A stretch of 64,000 nucleotides of DNA from Phellopilus nigrolimitatus. Lineage: Eukaryota; Basidiomycota; Agaricomycetes; Hymenochaetales; Hymenochaetaceae. The translations under genes and the position numbers were made by a program. Below are positions 55,439 through 64,000 of this stretch, in pieces. Every line of letters starts with the position of its first letter. The stretch's first letter is position 1. The notes under the pieces were generated by a model, which was given only the letters and a program-made list of their open reading frames with translations, made no database searches and was not told the DNA's origin. The stretch spans positions 372,001 through 436,000 of the forward strand of contig JAJOHG010000021.1 in the NCBI GenBank assembly GCA_021029095.1, written 5' to 3'.

Positions 55439-58400
55439 AGTTTTTTTCCTTCCCGGTTCAGGGTGGAAGCCGAAATCCTCAGGCGTGCGCGCGGACGATG
55501 CTGCTGTGTCTACACTCTCTGCAGGGTGTTGCAAGGACTGAACGTCGGCGTCTGCTGAGAAGCGATTTGGATAGAGCAGCTGCAGTAAATCGCGCCCTGG
55601 GCTCGTCGAGCTGCGCGCAGGGAGGGCCGGCGGGGACGGCGACCTGCGCGTGTCTCTAACGAGGCCATAAGATAGGCCAGGAAGTGGGTCGAGGCTCTCA
55701 TCAGGAGAGAACAGCGTCGGAGAGTCCGAGCGTGCCCTCGATTGTGTGCTCTCCGCGAGCCCCGAAAGTAACCTGAGACGCCGCTGCCTCAGCAGCGCCG
55801 GCGACATGTGGGCGTTCGCATGTCGCGCCGGCCCCGATCCTGGTCCCGATCCATACGGCGCCGATGCGAAGAACGCAGCGGCTTCGGTGGATGACGTTGT
55901 CGCATTGCTCACAGAAGCGGACCCCTCTGACTCCTGTGCCAGGTACCTCTGCACCGTCTGCGCGTTTGCCGGCGGATCGCTGTCGTAAATCGGCCGCCAG
56001 TTCCTGGGAGGCGCAGGGGTATCGGTATTGAAGGGCCTCTGACGCGTAGTCGTCATCTCCGAACGGCGCTCGTAGTAAGAACGCGGACGGATGGGCAGGC
56101 GGTTAAGCTCGCGAAGTTCACTAAGCCTCGGACGCTCTGTCGGCACGCTTGGGACGTTCGTGCGTTCCCACTCCCGCTCTCGCTCCCACTCCCGCTCTCG
56201 CTCCCACTCTCAACTGCGGTCCCTTTCTATCTCTCGGTCCCTTTCACGATCCTGGCTCTGGAGGTTATGAGCGACGACATCAGGCTGCTCGTCGCGTTCC
56301 TAATCTCCTCGTTGTCCATGATTGAGCGTCCATTCGGGCCCGGCCTATGGAGATCGGCGATGGTGATTGGCGGTAGGTCCATAAGCTGTGAGAGGGGTGA
56401 GGGCGGGGAACGCTCCGCCGCCTCCTGCCGGCGCTCGCCGTACGGAATCTGCTCCTCGCGCCGGTACTGCGTTTGGTGCTGCGCATACGAGCTCGAGCGC
56501 TCGAACTCCAGCATGGACATCGTGCGTGAATCCATACGCATACCTATATACAACAGAAGCACGGGAAAAAGTCAATACAAGTCTTCGAGAAGGAAATTAT
56601 TATCCTTACCTTTCGACCGCAGTCCCACGACCGACATGGACGGGGAAATCGCACTCGCGTTCGCGTTTGTGGCGTTCCTCTCTGCGTCCCTTTCTTCCCT
56701 ATGTTGCCTTTCCTCTCTCAGCATGGCGGCCACCACCCCTGCAGACCCACCAAGCGACTCAGAGCCATAAATCGACGACTGGAGCACCGGCAAGCTCAGG
56801 CGCTGTGGCGGAGGCGAAGGCAATGTCCTGTTCTGCGTTATATGCGAATGCGTGTGCATGTGGTTGTGGTTGTGGTTGTGGTTGTGGTTGTGCACATGCG
56901 TGTGTGTCTGAGGGCGGACGTCCATCTCCATATCGAGGCGCACCATGCGCCCGATCCGCTCGCTCTCGAACTCGCCTGCCGCAGCACCAGGCCCGCTTAA
57001 CGAGAACGACGGCGACGCTGCAGACTGCGGGGCCGAGAACTCGTGTAAGGGCGCACCACGTGCAGGAGCAGGAGCAGAAGGAGGGCCAACACCCGAACCT
57101 GCACCAGCACGCTCCTCCCTGTCGGGTAAGGGAAGCGGGCTCCACAGCCAGGTGCTAATACGATCCCCACCCAGGCCTGTCTGCTCCGCCTGACCCTGGC
57201 TACGGTTCATCATGCGCTCGAGCCGCGGATTCGGGTGCGAGACAGGGTGCCGGACGGCCGCGCTCGAGCTCCCGTTATTATGAGCGGTGCTGCCGACCCT
57301 GCTGAACAAGGAGGACGACGCGAACGGCGGGGGAAGCTGGAAGCCTGACGCACTCGACTGGGCACTGCCAGCACGCCCGGAGCTATCCGTAGCGGACTCG
57401 CGTACGGGCGAGCGCGAGGGACGCAGGCCCTGGCGCGACGAAAGGAACGACGAATGCCGGCGAGCCGGTGAGCTATCACCTCTGGCCCTGCCTATGGGCT
57501 CATCTTCGAAGTCGCTTGCGGACAAGGACCCAGAATCCATCTCGCCCAAGAGGGATACAACGCGGTCGCGTAGCAACGACGTCTGGCCACGGATCCCGGC
57601 ACTCGAATTTTCGTTAGCACTAGTGCTGCTCTGCCGTCCACTACTCTCGTTCGGAGCAGTTTCGACGTGCGATGAAGCTCCTTCTCCATCCAGTTCACGA
57701 TCGATGTCGTCCAGCTCGTCGTCAATATCGTCCTCGTCATCATCTAAAGCGAGCGGCAAGCTAAAGCGCATCGGTTCCGGAGACGGGTTTCTGTTTCTGC
57801 GAGTGTTCGCATTCATGGACGACACTCTAGCACCGGCGAAAAAAGAATTTCCAGCATCTGCACTACTTCCGAAAGACGCCCCAGACGCAGGAGCAGAGCT
57901 TATATTGGATGTTGACGAAGACAAGGAATGAACAGATCTCGGGAGATAACTTGTATTAGCATTCTCTGTAGCAAAAGAATGGTCGTGATCTTGATCAAAG
58001 GAGTTTGGCGCCCCTGCGCTTTGACTTGTATTTTCATTACTGTTTGCATCGCCAAAGGGCATAATGAGAGACATAGCAGGTGAAGGACGTCGGCGGTGCG
58101 ACTCAAAGTCGAATGGTGGGAGGCAGGGACGAGGCGCCTCCTGCCCTTGATCACGAAGACGTTGCCAAGCCGGATTATCAGACCGCAACGGCGCCAGCCT
58201 CCTATCAAACTCACGAGTCCAAGCTAGTGACGAGCGCAAATTGTCCGTCGCAGCCTCCAGTCTGGAGTCGGACTCGAGACCTCGATCGTGGCGGCGCGCC
58301 GCGAACGAGCGCTGCGGATCGCCTACTTCGTCGGCGTCATTCATCATGATATCCAGATCCACGGCCAACGGAGGGGCGGGGCTCGACAAGCGTGGCGATA

Positions 58401-58789
58401 GCATTCCCGAGAAGCCTGGCGGCCGTTCATGCGTACTTACCGATGCCCGAGAAGCAGCGAAGTCGGCTATGGAAGCTGTGGGCGGTGCAAAGGAGGGCAT
58501 CGGGAGGGTCGCGGATGACGACTGCGCCGCCGTCCACGTCGGTGAGTCCGTATATGTCGAGCCTGCGCTTGGGGTGGTCAAGTAGTCTTCGTACTCAGCA
58601 GGCGCCTGCGCTGGTCCTTCATGTTGCTGAGCGCTTGAGGACGAAGGCAGGGCACTGGCGCTGTACCTCGCCGGATACGCATGCGAGGACCCATCTGATC
58701 TCAGAGCAGCGCCGCCTTTGTCGCTAATGTGCTCACTGTTCCTCGCATTGATATTCGTATTCGTATTCGCATTCGCATTCTACGGGCCC
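55430..58789 (-). CDS. Large Ser-rich hypothetical protein (5' end unresolved)
   Basis: Minus-strand gene of more than 1000 residues, disordered and Ser/Pro/Arg-rich. The main exon runs from an acceptor near 58789 (NANANTNTNINARNSEHIS) through PSFAPPTASIADFAASRAS, an acidic tract (LDDDEDDIDDELDDIDREL) and a His/Asn run (HNHNHNHNHNHMHTHSH, from a GTGGTT repeat at 56860-56891). It splices after GLRSKG to GMRMDSRTMSMLEFERSSS. The last exon, from VPTERPRLSELRELNRLP to FHPEPGRKKTLA, stops at 55430. Between the last two parts the sequence is an ERDRE/EWERE-coding repeat, with a TGA at 56210-56212 in one frame and a TAG at 56227-56229 in the other. I found no acceptable intron there. No domain recognised; upstream exons beyond 58.8 kb not resolved. 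Confidence 0.6.
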
Positions 58790-59655
58790 TCGCTGCGTGC
58801 GCGTTTGTTCCGCTCGCCGCGCTCGCCGCGCTCGCCGTGGTTATATACGTCGCCCGATTGCACGCTGTAGCTCGAGTTCAAAAGTGTACAAATAATTTTC
58901 TTACTATCGACTCTCGACATCGCCACGCGGCACTGCCACTTGTCACACATTTCCATGTGAGCTTTCTCGCCACTTATTTTCTTTCCTCTGCATATAAAAG
59001 CATGGTTTAGTTTCTGTTGAGTGCACTCCCGAACGGCACGGCGAATGCGTGGACAGCAACGCGCAGAGGTGCGCGAGCGGGAAACAGCGTTGTCGGTGAC
59101 TGAGCGTACCTTTTCGAGGACGGGTGGACGTACGGGCTTCCAGGTTAGCAGTCGAATGCGCCCACTATGCAAATTGGCTCCTTGACGTACTTATAACTCA
59201 AAAACCTTTTTTTTTTGTTTTGAATATTCTTCTTTCTATGTTTGCGCTGCTCGTCGACTAGCAAAAATCTGAACGCAACATCCAGAGCTGTATGACCGCT
59301 CCGCCGTGCGGCTGCTACGCGACGTCCGTGCAGCTACTCCTCGGGACGCTGGAGCTGTACAGGACTTTTCTCCCAACTCATCTGCTCAACCCATCGAGAA
59401 GAGGGCGCCGCCGGGGTCTCGCCAAGAGAGATGCACCGCCCGTGAAGGCATCCGCAGGCAAGAACAGCGAGCACGTCCCGGAACACCCGCCTCTGAACAC
59501 TAATCAAAACGCCCGAAGCTCGCAGCATGCCCGCCCGCGTCCAGCGCCCCTCCGCCGACGATGCCTCTCGCCGTGCCGCCGCCCCACGCCCCCGACCTGC
59601 GCCTCGCACCCTTCCCCGAGCCATGCGCATTCCAGAAGCGCGAGCGCGGCGCTCA
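58790..59655. other. Unresolved upstream region
   Basis: May contain first exons of the Ser-rich gene on the minus strand (e.g. LLTWKPVRPPVLEK near 59.13 kb followed by GTACGC) but no consistent join was found. A (CGCTCGCCG)n-like short repeat lies at 58814-58838. Confidence 0.35.
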
Positions 59656-60525
59656 ACCTCCCGCCCTACTCGTACGCCGAACGCTTTCCGCGCGCGCGCA
59701 TGCTGTACATTTGCGACCACAAGGAGGCGAACAAGGAGCTCAACGGCCTCTCCGTGGCGCCGCCGCGCGTCGTCGGCTTCGAGTGGCGCCCGTTGTTCAC
59801 GTCCGGGAGCCCCCAAGCAACCGGTGGCACTTGTGCAGATCGCGACGCCGGAGACGATTTTCCTGTCAGAGCCATGAAGAGTCAGTGGCGTGTTAAAGTC
59901 AATGTTCTTCGGCCTCCAGTGGACTAAACTCACGTTCTAGTGTCTCCAAGCAAGCTGATCGAATTTCTCGATGATGAAAGCATCATCAAAGCGGGTGTTA
60001 ATATACTTGGTAATTTTTTCTCTGTCATTGTTGGCACCCTTAATTGACTCCATGGTTTCCTACTTGAAGCCGACTACCAGAACCTCTACCGGGATTTTGC
60101 TGTCTCTACCTGCTCCTGCATCGAGCTCTCCTATCTCGCATGCTGCGTCGACGGCACGCGGTGGCCCGGAGCATTCAAACAGCTCATCGGCCTTGCACGG
60201 CTCGTCAGTGCGTACGAGAGCTTCTCATTTTCCAAGGGCAAGATGCCGCTCAGCAACTGGGAGGCCAAACTGACCGCCATCCAGCAGCATTGTGAGTCCG
60301 CCATCTTCCGATCCCCCACTCGTCCGTTATACATGTATATGAACTTATGCACAACCACCAGACGCAGCAAACGACGCGCACCCGGGGTTCGTGCTCTGCA
60401 CCGGCCTTCTCGAGTGTGCCAAGGACATCAAGCTCGAGAGCTCCTACTATACGTTCAACGTCATCAAAGGCGCCCGCGCTCTGCACGGACGGCAGCCCCT
60501 AGCAGAGCATAAATTCGAACCCTGA
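59656..60525 (+). pseudogene. WRN-type 3'-5' exonuclease (DEDD) remnant
   Basis: Recognisable RNase H-like 3'-5' exonuclease in several frames: MLYICDHKEANKELNGL and VVGFEWRP, then in another frame KQPVALVQIATPETIFL, then SPSKLIEFLDDESIIKAGVN. After an intron (60010-60069) come RWPGAFKQLIGLARLVSAYE, NWEAKLTAIQQH and AANDAHPGFVLCTGLLE, ending FEP at 60525. The frame changes near 59.81 kb (one extra C) and again near 59.87 kb with no intron room. In motif I the family has F-D-L-E-W; here two residues are missing (GF-EW), removing the first catalytic Asp, and the motif II Asp is Glu (CIELSYLA). Motif III (AANDAH) remains. Broken and predicted inactive. Confidence 0.82.
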
Positions 60526-60713
60526 GCCGGCTGTGGCCCCTGTGAGCGCTGAGAGCGTGGCCGACGCTGCGACACAGACGGAGATGCAGACTCCGCACTC
60601 CCGCCTCGGACGGGGAATAGAACGCTCTTGCCTTCCGCTTCCAAGCGCTGTCGGCCACAGAACTCGACCACATTGTGCGAACTTCTTCCGAAGGACGTCG
60701 TTTTGTATGACTG

Positions 60714-61419
60714 CACGGGGGCAACTACGACCCTGCGGTGCTTCCAAACTGCGGGCTGAATTTCGCACACGCACTCGTGCGCTGCAGGTTCGGCGGCACG
60801 CTGCTCGATGCGGGAGCGTGTGCGGAGCTGCGTACGAACGAGTGGGGGCTGCTCAACTCGAAGAAGGCGCGGCTCACGCAGGTGCTGCCCGAGTCATTTC
60901 CGGACGTCGACGTGCTCCTATTGTACACGCACCCGGAGACGTCCGAGTGCAGCGGGCACGCGCCGTCCGCAGTCAACTACCTGTGGACACGCGAGCCGGA
61001 CCTAGGCAAGCTCGCAGCGCTGTGCGAGCGCAAGTTTGAGTGGGGCGTGCACGAGCTCATTGTCAAGCGCTCCGTAGTCATATGCGCGTCCTAGGTGCTC
61101 CGCATCCTGCGGCGCGCCGTGCTCGACACCGATGAGACTGAGTCTTCCAGCCGCGGAAAAAGAGGCCACAGGACGAGGGAGCTACAGGCACACCGTTGCC
61201 AGACACTTCTGGTTGCTCAAGCTGAACGACGACTACGACAATAGCAACGACGACGAAAAACACGGGCTGATTTTTAGAATCCACGCGAAGCGCGCGCATG
61301 CCTCAAATGACGGCATGCGGGAGTACTAGCTCGAGATCGCGCCCGCGCAGCTCGTGCAGCTCACCGAGGCCGGCGTGCAAGTCATCCGGGTACTTCCCAG
61401 CAAGCCCGCTGGAGACTGA
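60714..61419 (+). pseudogene. GEN1/YEN1-like Holliday-junction resolvase remnant (C-terminal part)
   Basis: Matches the C-terminal half of Agaricomycete XPG-like GEN1 proteins: GGNYDPAVLPNCGLNFAHAL and VRCRFGGTLL, then ELRTNEWGLLNSKKARL, LPESFPDVDVLLLYTHPETS, REPDLGKLAALCERKFEWG, VLRILRRAVLDTDE, and finally IHAKRAHASNDGMREY / LEIAPAQLVQLTEAGVQV. In-frame TAG codons interrupt it at 61092-61094 (before VLRILRR) and 61327-61329 (between MREY and LEIAPAQL), and the frame shifts between these points. The N- and I-domains carrying the nuclease active site are absent. The protein cannot be functional. Confidence 0.8.
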
Positions 61420-61639
61420 CAACTCTAACGACTCTAAGTTGACGACTCTGACGAGTTTGACGACCACGGCGATGGCTGCGACGGCGGGAGAAAGAAAAAG
61501 AAAGGAGGCTGAAAGACGCCACCACCCGCACTTCGATTGGTAAGTGTTCATATTCTCAACTAGAACAAACAATTTCTAGTTACCTCCGAGGTGAGGATGC
61601 AAATTATTCTCCTATCCCGATCATCTCTGCCTTCAACCT

Positions 61640-62760
61640 TATCGCAACAAGAAAGGCTACTTGCTTCTCCCTTCAATTTTGGGCGAGTCTCAGCTCACTC
61701 TCAATGCGAGTCTCGAAGCATGGAAGGGATTCTTCGCAAGCGTGCGCCCAGTGTACAAGGATCTCATAGTCAACATCACTGTCTGCATGGGTATTGTTTA
61801 CGTCGCGCGCCTTAGCAATGCGATGATCAAATATCAACAGACGTTGTATGGGACAAGCAAACCCCAGAGCTTTTACCGGTGCGTGGGGTTTACAAGGAAG
61901 CACCTAGGCTACTGCAGGAAGAGCAGAATCAAGGCTTTCAGAAGCCAGTAAACGAGGGAAGACAGTCTTCCAGCGCAACGAACTGGGCGAAATGGTCTGC
62001 GTGGAACAGTACTTTGTTACGAAGTAAGCACAACTGGCATGTGTGGCTAATTGGATCTTAGATGCGCATGGCAGTGTACAGAATTCATTATTCACCTCCA
62101 ACATGCGGATGACTTGCCTGTTGTCAATGTGGGAACAAGACCAAGGAAATCTTTGTTCCCGCCGAGCTCTGCGAGATCGAGCTGGGCCAGCAATACGCAG
62201 GTATGCTGTCCGAGCGCGAAACTCTGGAAATGGCAAAGTACACATTGATGCCACCGCTCGCCAATGCTAAGACGATCGTTGAGTAGGGAATCAAAGTACT
62301 GGGCCTGCGCGAGGGCGCGCCGTTCATACAGGGCTTCGGGATCGAATGTTCCCTCGACATGGCGGTCGTCCCTTCGCACCTGCACAGCTCTCTCAAAGTA
62401 ATCTGCTCGTCTGGCTCTCTCATCGTCACCAATGGATACTGGGATACTCGCGACGTGCACTTTCACCGAGCCGCGCTGCTTACTCGCGCCACCATTCTCG
62501 TCCTTGCAAACGGCGGGCACGAGAACTTCGGGGATTCCTCTGTTGTGGCGAGCTGCGATGAGGAGTTCATGCGCTATCCCGCAAGTCTAGGCCTCCAGGA
62601 ACACAGCAAAGAGGCGAGTTTTATAACCCTTTTATTCTTGTCTTTCACGATGACATTTCGTACACGAGGTTATCGAGCGGCTTAATGAATATTAGATCAC
62701 TCCAAAAGTACATTATTGTGCTCCGCGGCGGCGTCTCCGATGACCAGTTCGACCAGGTAT
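61640..62760 (+). pseudogene. Argonaute remnant (linker, PAZ and a scrap of PIWI)
   Basis: Pieces of a fungal Argonaute (RNA-silencing slicer family) in order. ArgoL1-like NASLEAWKGFFASVRPVYKD and LIVNITV; PAZ region TRKHLGYCRKSRIKAF, then in another frame GKTVFQRNELGEMVCVEQYF and LPVVNVGTRPRK; then a third frame, FVPAELCEIELGQQYAGML and SERETLEMAKYT. An in-frame TAG at 62284-62286 separates IVE from GIKVLGL, where Gln (CAG) is usual. Then VTNGYWDTRDVHFHRAA and, after a gap, KYIIVLRGGVSDDQFDQ before GTATGT, the start of a PIWI motif. The catalytic PIWI core is missing. At least two frameshifts and one stop: not functional. Confidence 0.83.
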
Positions 62761-63133
62761 GTCATGTTGCAGTGACACTCACCATTGCCTATGGCACACT
62801 GTCAACTTAAATCATCCAAAAAAACCCATTTATATAGTTTTTATTCTCATTTATCTAGATGCCTGTGTTCTTATATATACTAAAGCAAATGGCAAAGTTT
62901 GACTGAGGAAAAAAAAAAAGGAATCGTAATTTGCCATGCGCAGCAATGGCCCACTACCAAAGTCAAAGGCTAGGAATTGGACACACCTTGAACTTGAAGA
63001 GAAAGGTGTACGAGAGCTACGCTGCTGACGTGACTATTACGTGATAAACATGTGATCCGCAGCTTTACTGTGAGTTCACGCCCGAAGTCGAGGACGAGCT
63101 CAACGACAGAGCTTGCTCCGAACGACAACATAC
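62761..63133. other. Intergenic, promoter of PRP43-like gene
   Basis: AT-rich with an A(11) run near 62.91 kb; the rest of the Argonaute PIWI domain is not found here. Confidence 0.5.
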
Positions 63134-64000
63134 ATGTCAAACGGCAAGCACGGTAACCCTTATCTTTCTCATCTTCCCAAAAATCAGCGGTACACTGGCT
63201 CTTCGGCCGTGAAGGAGCCTTTATATGGCTTTCTCCCACGGAAGGTAAAGGGCAACCAGGTCCGAGGGGCGTTGGTGAGTATCATTTTGTTACTTTATCA
63301 TCGTCTTCTTAGTGCTCACAGTACAATAGGAAGGAGACTTAAATCCATTCACCAAGCTGCCGCATTCGGCTGCCTACAAAAAGATTCTCGTGTCACGCAA
63401 AAAGCTGCCCGTATACGCTCAGATGGACGAATTCTTCAGGATGGTGCGTTTGTGCTATGGTTCTATGCTGTCTGGTGCGCTGCTCCTTTTTGACTGATAA
63501 TCTAGCCTTGATAGTTTAACGAGAATCAGATTACCGTCATGGTCGGGGAGACGGGAAGCGGGAAGTAAGTTGCCCGCCATGTCTGTTCGTGCTTGGCTGA
63601 TGTTCTTTTTGTTTTCGTGGAAAGGACAACACAGTAGGTAGCCCGCTCGCCTTACTTCTGCTGTAGCTGATGAGTATGCTTCCTAGGATCCCGCAATTTG
63701 TAGCCTACTCAGATCTGCCGCATACGAAAGGCAAAATGATTGCATGTACGCAGCCTCGACGAGTCGCTGTTATGTCTATCGCTAAACGTGTAGCTGACGA
63801 GATGGATGGTGCGTCTGCTCCGCGATCTTTCCTGTCGCAAACTCAACAATTTCAAACTCAAAAGTACAACTCGGAAAACAAGTTGGTTATTCGTTTCGTT
63901 TCGAGGACATGTCCGAGCTTGGAACAACGTTCCTGAAATACATGACAGACGGGACGCTTCTACGTGAAGTAATGGACGACCCCAATCTAGAGCGATATTC
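63134..64000 (+). CDS. PRP43: DEAH-box RNA helicase, PRP43 type (3' end outside window)
   Basis: ATP-dependent RNA helicase that releases the intron-lariat spliceosome and acts in ribosome biogenesis. Exons 63134-63274, 63330-63443, 63515-63564, 63625-63633, 63687-63808, 63865-64000 (continues). The sequence follows Prp43: GDLNPFTKLPHSAAYKKIL, LPVYAQMDEFFRM, Walker A GETGSGKTTQ, IPQFVAYSDLPH, motif Ia ACTQPRRVAVMSIAKRVADE, QLGKQVGYSFRFED and KYMTDGTLLREVMDD. The 9-base exon (63625-63633) supplies the two Thr and part of Gln of GKTTQ; skipping it deletes TTQ from Walker A. The DEAH motif lies just past the window edge. Start ATG chosen at 63134 (SNGKHGNPYLS). No defect seen, unlike the three remnants just upstream. 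Confidence 0.93.

Noticed and set aside
1..64000. CRISPR arrays, bacterial operons, riboswitches, rRNA
   Set aside because: No regularly spaced repeats or such RNA motifs were seen; the gene structure is clearly eukaryotic.

Overview
The window looks like a chromosomal segment of a filamentous basidiomycete, most likely an Agaricomycete. The genes are interrupted by many short introns (mostly 45-70 bases, GT-AG with a few GC-AG). There are four F-box-like genes of the type expanded in mushrooms, Zn2Cys6 regulators, and a copia-type gag element. Wherever I could join exons, the summed coding length was a multiple of three and the protein matched a known family, so those models are well supported. 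No RNA gene was recognised.

Layout. 1-2.6 kb: the 3' three quarters of CSE1 (importin-alpha re-exporter). 3.3-6.8 kb: two F-box-like genes. 7.2-34.5 kb: an accessory block. It holds Zn2Cys6 regulator A (-), a 448-base hAT-type MITE, a broken MYND gene (+), a MATE exporter (-), a secreted agmatinase-family ureohydrolase (+), an APC/GABA-type permease (-), an intact MYND gene (-), a DJ-1/PfpI protein (-), two F-box genes (+), Zn2Cys6 regulator B (-) and a second secreted ureohydrolase (-). 34.8-36.5 kb: a complete, very young gag-only LTR retrotransposon. 36.5-41 kb: no secure gene. 41.1-44.6 kb: a GC-rich third Zn2Cys6 regulator with reading-frame problems. 46.5-51.3 kb: a gene-empty field of diverged repeats. 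54.4-62.8 kb: one large Ser-rich protein among remnants of four nuclear genes (SNF5-like, WRN-type 3'-5' exonuclease, GEN1/YEN1-like resolvase, Argonaute), plus strong hairpins. 63.1-64.0 kb: the 5' part of an intact PRP43-type DEAH helicase.

How the genes may work together. The accessory block contains a duplicated set of three families: Zn2Cys6 regulator, MYND protein and secreted ureohydrolase. The two sets have decayed in opposite ways. Set 1 keeps an active-looking ureohydrolase but its MYND copy is broken. Set 2 keeps an intact MYND gene, but its ureohydrolase, still fully open and correctly spliced, has lost three of six metal ligands. With an adjacent GABA-type permease and a MATE exporter, the block could handle guanidino compounds outside the cell (hydrolysis to urea plus an amine or GABA, then uptake or export). 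That role is inference; the duplication and ligand losses are read directly from the sequence.
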